Assembly (NCBI GenBank): GCA_910585385.1 | Contig: CAJUDV010000051.1 | Span: forward strand, 1 to 12,938 | Source of the DNA: an uncultured Oscillibacter sp. | GTDB lineage: Bacteria; Bacillota; Clostridia; Oscillospirales; Oscillospiraceae | Reading direction: 5' to 3' | Length of the DNA stretch: 12,938 nucleotides | Shown: positions 1 to 6,069 of the stretch, piece by piece | How the letters are laid out: every line of letters starts with the position of its first letter | Position numbering within the stretch: position 1 is the first letter of the stretch | Made by a program: the position numbers and the translations under genes | Notes under the pieces: model-generated | Database searches by the model: none | The model's input: the letters and a program-made list of their open reading frames with translations, nothing else | Told to the model about the DNA's origin: nothing

Positions 1-2
1 GC

Positions 3-488
3 GACCTTCCTGACGGGATGCCCAGCATTGTCACCGTGGAGGTTCCGGTGCGGGATGAACGGTATGGCTTCCACACGGTTTACCTGGCCTATCTGTACTG
101 GAACCCCAACGAGTCGTCCGGCGGCTATATGGAGGGAATCCAGGTCGCCCAGGACTACCAGGGCGTCACCGTCCGCACCACCGTACCGGATGGGGTGCTG
201 AAATGGCAGGACAGCGCCGGGAACGCTTACACCATGCCGCTGGAGTTTTGGTTTGAGGCGGACAGTGCCGGGATACCCTGCTGTTATTCCAACTTCTCTC
301 TGCAATTCGATACTGCTGGTCTGTTCCTCCAACTGTGTGCTGACCCGGCAGTAGGCGGCTACACGAAGATGACGCAGTTCTATCGGACAATGATCTTGTG
401 TGGGAGAAATTTCGGTCACCTTTCGCATTCACAGGGCCTCCCGCAATTTTCTTCATTATATCAAAACGAGAGCTTCATGACAACGTGA
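3..488 (+). CDS. Unrecognised protein, 5'-partial, 3' end chimeric
   Basis: The frame is open from the left edge, so the true start probably lies upstream; an internal ATG at 18 has no convincing ribosome site. I do not recognise the product. Up to about base 288 the codons end mostly in G or C, like the other genes here. The protein is rich in Tyr, Val, Gly and Thr (for example YLAYLYWNPNESSGGY), with no obvious signal or membrane segment in the visible part. From about 291 to the stop at 488 the frame reads antisense through recombinase sequence, and the composition changes. The last 65 or so residues are therefore unlikely to be native. The gene was probably cut by a rearrangement at about 290. 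Alternatively it is an element-encoded gene cut by a deletion. Confidence 0.5.
   Translation, partial: DLPDGMPSIVTVEVPVRDERYGFHTVYLAYLYWNPNESSGGYMEGIQVAQDYQGVTVRTTVPDGVLKWQDSAGNAYTMPLEFWFEADSAGIPCCYSNFSLQFDTAGLFLQLCADPAVGGYTKMTQFYRTMILCGRNFGHLSHSQGLPQFSSLYQNESFMTT
291..428 (-). pseudogene. Serine recombinase, N-terminal fragment
   Basis: Reading leftward from an ATG at 428-426, preceded by GGGAGG about 10 nt upstream, the frame codes for the start of a large serine recombinase. It contains the hallmark RVAAYCRVST, in which the Ser of CRVS is the expected catalytic nucleophile, followed by EEQTSSIELQREV. After that Val codon, at about base 291, family similarity stops abruptly. Relatives normally continue with a Tyr and the rest of the resolvase fold. 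The frame stays open to the window edge, but only as an antisense shadow of the neighbouring plus-strand gene. About 46 residues remain of a protein normally near 500. The fragment starts 32 nt after the stop of the recombinase-domain gene at 461-955 and reads the same way, so the two were probably co-transcribed. Confidence 0.72.
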
Positions 489-955
489 TTCTGCGGTTCT
501 TTAGACCGGCTGAGTTTTTCCCGCTGTACCGCCATAAACATCTCATCCGAAATAATGGCCTCATGAGAACCGGTGTAGAGATACCGTTCCATGAGACCAT
601 CATTTTCAATTTGCACGGCGCCAGTGCTGACCGTTTTCTGGAGCAACACCCTTCCGGTGTATTTTTCATTGGAGAGCAGTTTGTCGATTGCCTCCCGATT
701 CCATTTGGACCTGCCAGTGGGGGAGGGGATACCCTGCCTTTCCAAACCAGCAGCAATTTTTCCAAGACTATTACCAGCAAGATACTGCTCAAATATCCAA
801 CATACTACCCTCGCCTCATCGGGATTCACCACCAACTCACCATCAGAACCGACTTCATATCCATAGCACCTGCGTTTTGCCATTTTGGAACTGCCGTCCT
901 GAAAGCCTTTTCGGAGGCCGTTCTTAATTGCTTCACTTTTTTGTATCACATTCAT
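461..955 (-). CDS. Recombinase-domain protein lacking the catalytic domain
   Basis: This 164-residue protein matches the central DNA-binding 'Recombinase' region of large serine recombinases. Visible hallmarks are RCYGYEV (about 29-35), NPDEARVV (about 44-51), LGKIAAGLERQGIPSPTGR, WNREAIDKLLSNEKYTGRVL, and HEAIISDEMF near the end. There is no N-terminal resolvase domain and so no catalytic Ser, and no C-terminal coiled coil or zinc ribbon. The start at 955 has a good site (AAAGGAG, 8 nt upstream), and the gene ends cleanly at 461. It may therefore be a stand-alone accessory recombinase gene rather than debris. Domain-only versions next to full recombinases occur in clostridial elements (from memory). 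It could bind att DNA or modulate the cut-off recombinase downstream, but cannot catalyse strand exchange alone. Confidence 0.8.
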   Translation of the reverse strand: MNVIQKSEAIKNGLRKGFQDGSSKMAKRRCYGYEVGSDGELVVNPDEARVVCWIFEQYLAGNSLGKIAAGLERQGIPSPTGRSKWNREAIDKLLSNEKYTGRVLLQKTVSTGAVQIENDGLMERYLYTGSHEAIISDEMFMAVQREKLSRSKEPQNHVVMKLSF

Positions 956-970
956 TGTAGTTCTCCTTTT

Positions 971-1002
971 AGAAATAAAAATACCGCAGTGAAATCACTG
1001 CG
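971..1002 (-). terminator. Hairpin with U-rich tail before the recombinase gene
   Basis: On the minus strand CGCAGTG and CACTGCG pair perfectly around a 4-nt ATTT loop (985-1002). A T-rich run, GTATTTTTATTTCT, follows and then the ribosome site of the recombinase-domain gene. This could be a weak intrinsic terminator or an attenuator in the leader of that gene. No promoter for the gene stands out between here and the tRNA terminator. Confidence 0.45.
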
Positions 1003-1027
1003 CTGCAAACGTTTTCTGTGATTATAT

Positions 1028-1064
1028 AAAAAATTGACAGACCACTCCCTTGGCGGTCTGTCAA
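1028..1064 (-). terminator. Intrinsic terminator of tRNA-Ala
   Basis: A perfect 10-bp stem (TTGACAGACC at 1034-1043 with GGTCTGTCAA at 1055-1064) and an 11-nt loop are followed on the minus strand by six T residues. It lies 8 bases beyond the CCA end of the tRNA, in the same direction, so it closes that transcript and insulates the recombinase remnant. Confidence 0.88.
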
Positions 1065-1071
1065 CTTATCA

Positions 1072-1147
1072 TGGTGGACTCGAAGGGGATCGAACCCTCG
1101 ACCTCTGCGATGCGAACGCAGCGCTCTCCCAGCTGAGCTACGAGCCC
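1072..1147 (-). tRNA. tRNA-Ala(CGC)
   Basis: A 76-nt cloverleaf with an encoded CCA end. The acceptor stem GGGCTCG/CGAGTCC has the G3:U70 wobble that identifies alanine tRNAs. The D stem is GCTC/GAGC. The anticodon stem CTGCG/CGCAG encloses the loop TTCGCAT, so the anticodon is CGC (plus-strand bases 1112-1114) and decodes GCG. The variable loop has five bases. The T stem GAGGG/CCCTT has loop TTCGATC. It is a single-gene transcript with its own promoter (1200-1227) and terminator (1028-1064). A CGC isoacceptor fits a GC-rich genome. Confidence 0.96.
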
Positions 1148-1199
1148 ATATTTAATCTGACCTGCCGCTTTCCATGTGCTTCGCAAGACCACTTTGGTT

Positions 1200-1227
1200 A
1201 TTATACCATAAATTTTTCCGTTGTAAA
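1200..1227 (-). promoter_or_regulatory. Promoter of tRNA-Ala
   Basis: On the minus strand TTTACA (1227-1222), a 16-base spacer and TATAAT (1205-1200), with TG one base before the -10 box (extended -10). Predicted start is near 1193, leaving a leader of about 45 nt removed by RNase P. It diverges from the ffs promoter at 1261. Confidence 0.75.
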
Positions 1228-1260
1228 GTATGATTTTTTCAAAACGGCAGAAAATTTTAG

Positions 1261-1289
1261 TTGAAAATCTCCGGGAGATATAGTAAAAT
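1261..1289 (+). promoter_or_regulatory. Promoter of ffs (and probably dnaX)
   Basis: TTGAAA at 1261-1266, a 17-base spacer and TAAAAT at 1284-1289. Predicted start is near 1296, a few bases before the long terminal stem of the SRP RNA. No second promoter or strong terminator is seen before dnaX, so this may also drive dnaX-ybaB. Confidence 0.72.
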
Positions 1290-1295
1290 AGACAA

Positions 1296-1450
1296 GCTAT
1301 GAATAGATCCTCCGCGCGCAGCTGCGGAGCCGGTCTCGCGCAATGAATGCCCGTGAACCATGTCAGGCGGGGAACCGAGCAGCATTAAGCGGGATGTTTC
1401 ATGTGCCGCGAGGGCGCCGGTTCCGCAGCTGCGTACGGAGGATCTCTTTC
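1296..1450 (+). ncRNA. ffs: Signal recognition particle RNA, small bacterial type
   Basis: The Ffh-binding core is clear: GAACCATGTCAGG, then CGG-GGAA-CCG forming the GGAA tetraloop (tetraloop at 1371-1374), then AGCAGC making the symmetric internal loop. Outer helices are strong: AGATCCTCCG (1305-1314) pairs perfectly with CGGAGGATCT (1436-1445). Inside it CGCAGCTGCGGA pairs with TCCGCAGCTGCG. The molecule of about 140-150 nt has a single long hairpin with no room for an Alu domain, so it is the 4.5S-like form and not the large Bacillus form. It works with Ffh to deliver nascent membrane and secreted proteins to the membrane. Exact ends are uncertain by several bases. No T-tract hairpin follows the 3' end, and dnaX starts only 28 nt after the terminal stem. 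Confidence 0.93.
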
Positions 1451-1473
1451 TATCTCTTGCGGGGAGGCGCGCT

Positions 1474-3171
1474 ATGTATCAGGCCCTGTATCGCAAATGG
1501 CGGCCCAAGACCTTTTCGGACGTCATCGGCCAGCCCCATATCACCGAGACCCTGCGCAGGCAGGTAGAGGAGGGACGGACCTCCCACGCCTACCTCTTCA
1601 CCGGCACCCGGGGCACCGGCAAGACCACCTGCGCCAAAATTCTGGCCCGGGCCGTCAACTGCGAGCGCCCGGTGGACGGCGACCCGTGCAACCAGTGCGA
1701 CGCCTGCCGGGGATTGGAGAGCGGCAGCTTTTTGGACGTGCTGGAGCTGGACGCCGCCTCCAACAACGGCGTGGACCAGGTGCGGGCCCTGCGGGACGAG
1801 GCCATCTACTCCCCGGCCCACGTGAAAAAGCGGGTGTACATCATCGACGAGGTGCACATGCTCTCCACCCCGGCCTTCAACGCCCTTTTGAAGATCCTGG
1901 AGGAGCCGCCGGAGCATCTGATGTTCATTCTGGCCACCACGGAGCTCCACAAGGTGCCTGCCACGATTCTCTCCCGGTGCCAGCGGTTCTCCTTTAAGCG
2001 CATTACCCCGGCGGACGTGGCCCTGCGGCTGAAGTATGTTGCGGAGCGGGAGGGCATTGACCTGACGGCGGAGGGCGCGGAGCTGCTGAGCCGCCTGGCG
2101 GACGGCGCCCTGCGGGACGGACTGAGCCTTTTGGACCAGTGCGCTGCGGCGGGGGGGACCATCGACGGCGGCGCGGTGCTGGAGGTGCTGGGCCTGGCGG
2201 GAAACCTCCAGACAGCCCAGCTGATGGAGCGGATTCTGGCCCGGGACGCCAAGGCGGCGCTGCTGCTTTTAAACCGGCTCTACGGAGACGGCAAGGACGT
2301 GGGCGCGGTGCTGGGGGAGCTCTCCACTCTCACCCGGGACCTGCTGCTGCGGAAGACCGCCCCGGAGGGAGGGGCCGTGCTGCTGTCCGGCGGGTACGAC
2401 ACGGCTGCATTGGACAGGCTGGGCGGTGACGTGCCCGCCAGCCGGTTTCTCTATCTGGCGTCCACGCTGCAAAAGGCGGCGGCGGACCTCTATTACAGCT
2501 CCAACCGCCGCACCGACGCGGAGCTGTGCCTTCTGCGGCTGTGTGACGAGTCCCTCTCCGGCGATTTGACGGCGCTGGACGCCCGGATTCGGCGCCTGGA
2601 GGAGGCTGGGGCCAGGGGAGAGGTGATTCGGTCCGCTGTGGAGCGCGGCGGCGTCCCCCATCGGGAGGAGCCCCCTGCGGCGGCCCAGCCGGCGGACCCG
2701 CCCCCCTGGGACGAGCCGCCCCTTCCGGAGGAGCCTGGCCAACGGGTATTTGACGTTCCCCAGGAGCCGGAGCCGCCGCAGCCGGCGGAGGCTCCGCCAA
2801 GTTCCCAGCCCTCTGCCCCGCCGGCGGAGCAGCCCGTTTCCGCCGCACCGGCGGTGGACGGGAACTGGTGGCGGGCCCTGGCGGAGAGCTGCAAAGGCCG
2901 TCTGCCGCCTATGTACCGGGCGTTTCTGGATATGTGCGGCGGTGCGCTGGAGGGAGACCAGGTGACAGTCTACGCCCCGGATGACATCACCCTGGGCCGG
3001 CTGGACAACGACCGGGTGCGGGGCGCGTTGGCCGAGGAGGCGGAGAGGGCCGCCGGAACGCCGGTGCGCCTGGTGTTCCGGGTGGGGGAGCCTCCAAAGG
3101 CCTCGCCTGAGGAAAATTTGAAAAATTTGCTGAAATTCGGCAGTCAGTTTGATAACATTACCATTAAATAA
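1474..3171 (+). CDS. dnaX: DNA polymerase III subunit gamma/tau
   Basis: The clamp-loader ATPase of the replicative polymerase, 565 residues. It opens with the typical MYQALYRKWRPKTF. Walker A is GTRGTGKTT (44-52). Zinc-binding cysteines are C63, C72, C75 and C78. Walker B is VYIIDE (121-126), followed by the LLKILEEPP motif. The sensor/arginine-finger SRC is at 167-169. Residues about 390-463 form a Pro/Glu/Ala-rich linker, and 464-565 (from NWWRAL) a tau-like C-terminal domain. The start at 1474 has GGGGAGG six bases upstream. The longer open frame back to 1360 overlaps the SRP RNA and is not used. I saw no A-rich slippery site of the E. coli kind, so only one product is predicted. ybaB follows after 13 nt, so the two form an operon. 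Confidence 0.96.
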   Translation: MYQALYRKWRPKTFSDVIGQPHITETLRRQVEEGRTSHAYLFTGTRGTGKTTCAKILARAVNCERPVDGDPCNQCDACRGLESGSFLDVLELDAASNNGVDQVRALRDEAIYSPAHVKKRVYIIDEVHMLSTPAFNALLKILEEPPEHLMFILATTELHKVPATILSRCQRFSFKRITPADVALRLKYVAEREGIDLTAEGAELLSRLADGALRDGLSLLDQCAAAGGTIDGGAVLEVLGLAGNLQTAQLMERILARDAKAALLLLNRLYGDGKDVGAVLGELSTLTRDLLLRKTAPEGGAVLLSGGYDTAALDRLGGDVPASRFLYLASTLQKAAADLYYSSNRRTDAELCLLRLCDESLSGDLTALDARIRRLEEAGARGEVIRSAVERGGVPHREEPPAAAQPADPPPWDEPPLPEEPGQRVFDVPQEPEPPQPAEAPPSSQPSAPPAEQPVSAAPAVDGNWWRALAESCKGRLPPMYRAFLDMCGGALEGDQVTVYAPDDITLGRLDNDRVRGALAEEAERAAGTPVRLVFRVGEPPKASPEENLKNLLKFGSQFDNITIK

Positions 3172-3184
3172 AAGGAGAATTGTT

Positions 3185-3553
3185 ATGGGATACAGTGCGC
3201 GCCGCGGATTTTCCAACGGCGGAATGAAGGTCACCGGCGCCCAGCGCCAGGCGGAGATGCAGCAGAAGATCGTCCAGATGCAGGAGGCTATGACCGCCGC
3301 CCAGGAGGCGGTGGAGGCCAGGACGTTTTCCGCCAGCGTGGGCGGCGGCGTGGTGGAGGCCAAGGTCAGCGGAAAGAAAGAGGTGCAGTCCATCACCATC
3401 AAGCCGGAGGCGGTGGACCCGGAGGACGTGGAGATGCTCCAGGACCTGGTGGTCTCCGCCGTGAACGAGGCCCTGCGCCAGGCCGATGAGGCCATGGAGG
3501 CCGGGATGAACGGCGTCACCGGCGGACTGAACCTGGGGGGCTTTGGACTCTGA
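3185..3553 (+). CDS. ybaB: YbaB/EbfC family nucleoid-associated protein
   Basis: A 122-residue DNA-binding protein of the YbaB/EbfC family, small dimers that coat DNA and are commonly encoded between dnaX and recR. The central part shows the family pattern: a long N-terminal helix (AQRQAEMQQKIVQMQEAM), the SVGGGVVEAKVSGKKEV strand pair, and DPEDVEMLQDLVVSAVNEAL. The N-terminus (about 15 residues with Arg and Gly) is longer than in many homologues, and the tail is Gly-rich (GGLNLGGFGL). The ATG at 3185 has AAAGGAG about 7 nt upstream; the frame back to 3149 overlaps the dnaX end and lacks a site. recR does not follow here. Confidence 0.93.
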   Translation: MGYSARRGFSNGGMKVTGAQRQAEMQQKIVQMQEAMTAAQEAVEARTFSASVGGGVVEAKVSGKKEVQSITIKPEAVDPEDVEMLQDLVVSAVNEALRQADEAMEAGMNGVTGGLNLGGFGL

Positions 3554-3637
3554 AACCTACATTTACCGCCGTTGGATACCGGATGGGCGGGGGATGCCGC
3601 CAATCGGGATTGTCCGGCTGTAAATACAGATTTTGGC

Positions 3638-3677
3638 GGGGAGCGGGGCCGGAGGGCACGCTCCCCCCCCTTGTTTT
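3638..3677 (+). terminator. Possible weak terminator or leader hairpin
   Basis: GGGGAGCG (3638-3645) pairs with CGCTCCCC (3659-3666), followed by four C and TTGTTTT. The run of C between stem and T tract makes it a poor intrinsic terminator. It may reduce read-through from dnaX-ybaB or be a leader hairpin of the next gene. The rest of the 139-nt gap (3554-3692) shows a CTGTA-AA-TACAG inverted repeat at 3618-3629 but no convincing promoter. Confidence 0.4.
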
Positions 3678-3692
3678 AAAAGGAGTGCTGAG

Positions 3693-5552
3693 ATGAAGAA
3701 TAAGACCCGCCTGTGGGCGGCGCTGCTGGCCTGCGCACTGTTTTTGACGGGCTGCGGGCCCCGGACCACGGAGCCGGAGCCCTACCCGGAGCCCGCGGGT
3801 TCCGAGACGGCGAAAACCGTGGCCTATGTGCCCCTGGATGACCGGCCGGACAACGTGGAGCGGGTGGTGTATCTGGCGGAGTCCCTGGGGTACGCCCTGA
3901 GGATGCCGGACCGGGACCTGTACCGGACCGCCCTGGATGGACAGCCCCTCAACAGCAACGGGACCCAGTACGGGGACATGGGGCGGCTGTATGCGTGGGT
4001 GCTGGAGCAGGAGGCCGCCGGGTGCGACCGGTACATTCTCTCTTTGGACCAATTGCTCTCCGGGGGGTTGGTGAACTCCCGGTGCACCACGGCGGAGACG
4101 GTCGCCATGCCTGATGGCCGAGAGGCGCCAGCCGCCCAGGCCTTAGAGGAGCTGCTGGCGGTCCTGGCGGAGGACCTGGACAATGTGGTCTGGCTGCTGG
4201 ACAGCGTTATGCGTCTGGCGCCCACTGTGGGATATGCCGGCGGTACGCTGGAGGAGTACAATTGGATACGGGACTTTGGCGCGGGGGCCAGGGAGACCCT
4301 GGCGGAAGATGCACTGACCCTGGAGAATGTGTTTGAGAGCTACTGGCGGACGGACGGCTGGGACTGGGAGAAGTTTTACGACGATGTGGTGAACAAACTG
4401 GGCGAGGCAGGAGTGGACATCAGCGGCGAGAATTACTACCGCCCCTTTGGCGTACTGGCGGCCAATCTGGACGCCAGGGAGCGGAAGCTGCGGCTCTCCG
4501 ACCAGGCCCAGCGGATCATAGCCCGGCCGGGCCATGAGAATTTCCGGCTGATGATCGGCATCGACGACTCCTCCCTGGAGGACTGCATCCAGAAAAACGA
4601 GATCGCCTATCTCCGGCAGGGCCTGCGGACGGACCGGGCAGGAAATCCCCTGGACTGGCTTCTGGCCGGGGTGGACGACCTGGCCTTCAAGGCCGTGGCC
4701 CGGATGTACCTGGACGAGACCGGCTGGTGGGGGGGCACGGCGGCGGTGCAGTACTACGGCGGCACGGAGAACGACCCCGCCTGCGACTACGATTTCCAGC
4801 CCCTGACCACCGTGGTGGCGGAGCACCTGGACCTCTTCGGCCTGACGGAGAGCGGCAATCCCCTGGCGGCGGGACTCCAGGTGCTTGTGCTGACTCAGCC
4901 GGCGGAGGAGGAATCCAAAAGCGCCTATTATGAGGCGCTGCTCCGGGATTTGCGGGAGTGCCGGGAGCGGAACCGGCCTGTGATCCTCATTGACGCCGGC
5001 AACGGGCGGTACGGCACCGCCTTCCACGAAAAGCTGACCAAAGAGGCGGAGCTGGGGTGGCTTTTGAGCTACGCCGGATTTCTGGACATGGCCATTGTCA
5101 CCGGCACGGCCCTGAGCCATGGTGTGGCCCGGTACGCCTATCTCCAAAGCGGGGAGGAGAGCGAGACCGCGGAGCGGGCCTTTGCCCGGACCCTGGCGGA
5201 CAGCGTGCTCAAGGATTTCTGCTACAAGAACGTGGTGCGCAATGACCTGCTGGCGTACATCCGGAACGATCTCAGCGGCGATCCCAACAACTTCTGGGTT
5301 CCGGAGATCGACCGGGAGTCCCTTCAGGACCGGCTGGAGAGGGGCATGGAGAGCGCCGTGGGGGACGTGGTGAAAAATCTCCGGCGGAGCAACTTCTTTG
5401 CCCTGGAGCCCGGCGGGGAGAGGGGCTGGGGCGGCGTGGCCCTGGAGAACTACCGTTTTCCCTGGGACCGGGCCTTTGAGATCGGCATGGACATCCGCCT
5501 GGGGGCCTTCACGGAGCCCCATGAGAAGATCCTGGGCATCTACTATCAATAG
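3693..5552 (+). CDS. DUF4127 family lipoprotein
   Basis: A 619-residue exported protein. The N-terminus has a positive stretch, a hydrophobic core and the lipobox LTGC with Cys21, so it should be anchored to the outer face of the membrane. The mature part begins with VAYVPLDDRPDN and later SLDQLLSGGLVNSR, the recognisable opening of DUF4127 proteins; FRLMIGIDDSS and ILIDAGNGRYGTAF follow in order. The family has no established function that I know. The region where relatives carry a GWNT-type motif reads GFLDMAIVTGTALSHG here, so this is a divergent member. The start at 3693 has AAAAGGAG 8 nt upstream. The frame back to 3633 would bury the signal peptide. It follows ybaB by 139 nt and ends at a strong hairpin. 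Confidence 0.82.
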   Translation: MKNKTRLWAALLACALFLTGCGPRTTEPEPYPEPAGSETAKTVAYVPLDDRPDNVERVVYLAESLGYALRMPDRDLYRTALDGQPLNSNGTQYGDMGRLYAWVLEQEAAGCDRYILSLDQLLSGGLVNSRCTTAETVAMPDGREAPAAQALEELLAVLAEDLDNVVWLLDSVMRLAPTVGYAGGTLEEYNWIRDFGAGARETLAEDALTLENVFESYWRTDGWDWEKFYDDVVNKLGEAGVDISGENYYRPFGVLAANLDARERKLRLSDQAQRIIARPGHENFRLMIGIDDSSLEDCIQKNEIAYLRQGLRTDRAGNPLDWLLAGVDDLAFKAVARMYLDETGWWGGTAAVQYYGGTENDPACDYDFQPLTTVVAEHLDLFGLTESGNPLAAGLQVLVLTQPAEEESKSAYYEALLRDLRECRERNRPVILIDAGNGRYGTAFHEKLTKEAELGWLLSYAGFLDMAIVTGTALSHGVARYAYLQSGEESETAERAFARTLADSVLKDFCYKNVVRNDLLAYIRNDLSGDPNNFWVPEIDRESLQDRLERGMESAVGDVVKNLRRSNFFALEPGGERGWGGVALENYRFPWDRAFEIGMDIRLGAFTEPHEKILGIYYQ

Positions 5553-5555
5553 CGC

Positions 5556-5614
5556 GCGAAAAAGCGCCCCGTCTGTTGGACAGCGGCATGACTGTCTTAC
5601 AGACGGGGCGCTTT
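5556..5614. terminator. Bidirectional terminator
   Basis: A perfect 16-bp stem (AAAGCGCCCCGTCTGT at 5561-5576 with its complement at 5599-5614) around a 22-nt loop, between convergent genes. On the plus strand it ends in CTTTGCGTCT. On the minus strand the arm ends in TTTTT, so it terminates the sigma-factor operon more efficiently than the DUF4127 gene. Confidence 0.8.
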
Positions 5615-5636
5615 GCGTCTGAACGGGGGCGGCGCC

Positions 5637-6032
5637 TTACGGGCGGGGCGGGCCGTTGGGCTCCTCTCCGCCCTGGAGCTGAGTCCACTGGGCGGCCATC
5701 CGGGCCAGGTCCGCCTCAAAGGCGCCGGCATCGTCTCCCGCCGGGGGCGCGCTTCCCGCCGGGGGCGCGCTTCCCGCCGGGGCTGTGTCCCCGGGCTGGA
5801 GACTTTGCGGGAATTTCCTCCAGCCCGCCTCCACATCGAAGTGGGGAATGCCGGGGTCGGCGGCCTCCCGCCGGGCCACCACCTCCGCCACGCAGGTGAT
5901 GAAGGTGTCGCTCTCCGGGGTGCTGGGCTCCCTGGAGGCGAAGTCCTCCCGCAGGAGCTGCCGCAGTGTCTTTGTGCTGAATCTGGTTAAAAACGGATAG
6001 GAGCCGTTTTTCTCACCGACAGGGCCGGCCAT
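5637..6032 (-). CDS. Small soluble protein paired with sigma factor (possible anti-sigma)
   Basis: 131 residues, cytoplasmic, with no signal or membrane segment. The start at 6032 has AAAGGAGG seven bases upstream, and the gene lies 37 nt after the sigma gene, so the two are co-transcribed. The N-terminal half (STKTLRQLLREDFAS, then TFITCVAEVVARRE, then FDVEAGWRKF) resembles short N-terminal regions of proteins encoded after ECF sigma factors in clostridia. There a membrane segment usually follows, which is missing here. Instead there is a low-complexity stretch with an APPAGS repeat and a helical tail (GAFEADLARMAAQWTQL). An anti-sigma or sigma-modulating role is inferred from position alone; no anti-sigma fold or zinc motif can be shown. 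Confidence 0.6.
   Translation of the reverse strand: MAGPVGEKNGSYPFLTRFSTKTLRQLLREDFASREPSTPESDTFITCVAEVVARREAADPGIPHFDVEAGWRKFPQSLQPGDTAPAGSAPPAGSAPPAGDDAGAFEADLARMAAQWTQLQGGEEPNGPPRP
5737..5782. repeat. 18-bp tandem repeat, about 2.6 copies
   Basis: The unit CCCGCCGGGGGCGCGCTT occurs at 5737-5754 and 5755-5772, with ten bases of a third copy at 5773-5782. It lies within the small sigma-partner gene and codes on the minus strand for repeated A-P-P-A-G-S. The two full copies are identical, suggesting recent slippage and likely length variation between strains. Confidence 0.9.
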
Positions 6033-6069
6033 AGGAAAACCTCCTTTTTGTGAAGTTCAATGCGGGCGC

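Larger units (their letters stand above)
291..1002 (-). mobile_element. Remnant end of a serine-recombinase integrative element
   Basis: Two consecutive minus-strand recombinase genes, one of them cut off, with an AT-rich hairpin leader in front, resemble the terminal recombinase module of clostridial integrative elements. That comparison is from family knowledge. The left limit is the sequence junction at about 291. The right limit is only inferred: it lies somewhere between the hairpin at 985-1002 and the tRNA terminator at 1034. I could not find matching direct repeats marking att sites. No relaxase, conjugation or cargo genes are visible in the window. Confidence 0.4.

Noticed and set aside
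3..290. Continuation of the minus-strand recombinase frame to the left edge
   Set aside because: It is open, but has no recombinase similarity after the junction and mirrors the codon pattern of the plus-strand gene.
398..1021. 207-residue plus-strand frame over the recombinase region
   Set aside because: Antisense to recombinase sequence with recognisable motifs, and it has no ribosome site.
1360..1473. Upstream extension of dnaX by 38 residues
   Set aside because: It overlaps the SRP RNA, has no ribosome site, and dnaX proteins start at MYQALY, which has a strong site.
1474..3171. Programmed frameshift making a short gamma form of dnaX
   Set aside because: No A-rich or comparable slippery heptamer with a following stem was seen near the end of the ATPase region.
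4143..5549. 468-residue minus-strand frame opposite the DUF4127 gene
   Set aside because: Antisense frame kept open by high GC content. The plus strand has the family motifs and signal peptide.
5737..5782. Short tandem repeats as a CRISPR array
   Set aside because: The units are contiguous without spacers and lie within a coding frame.
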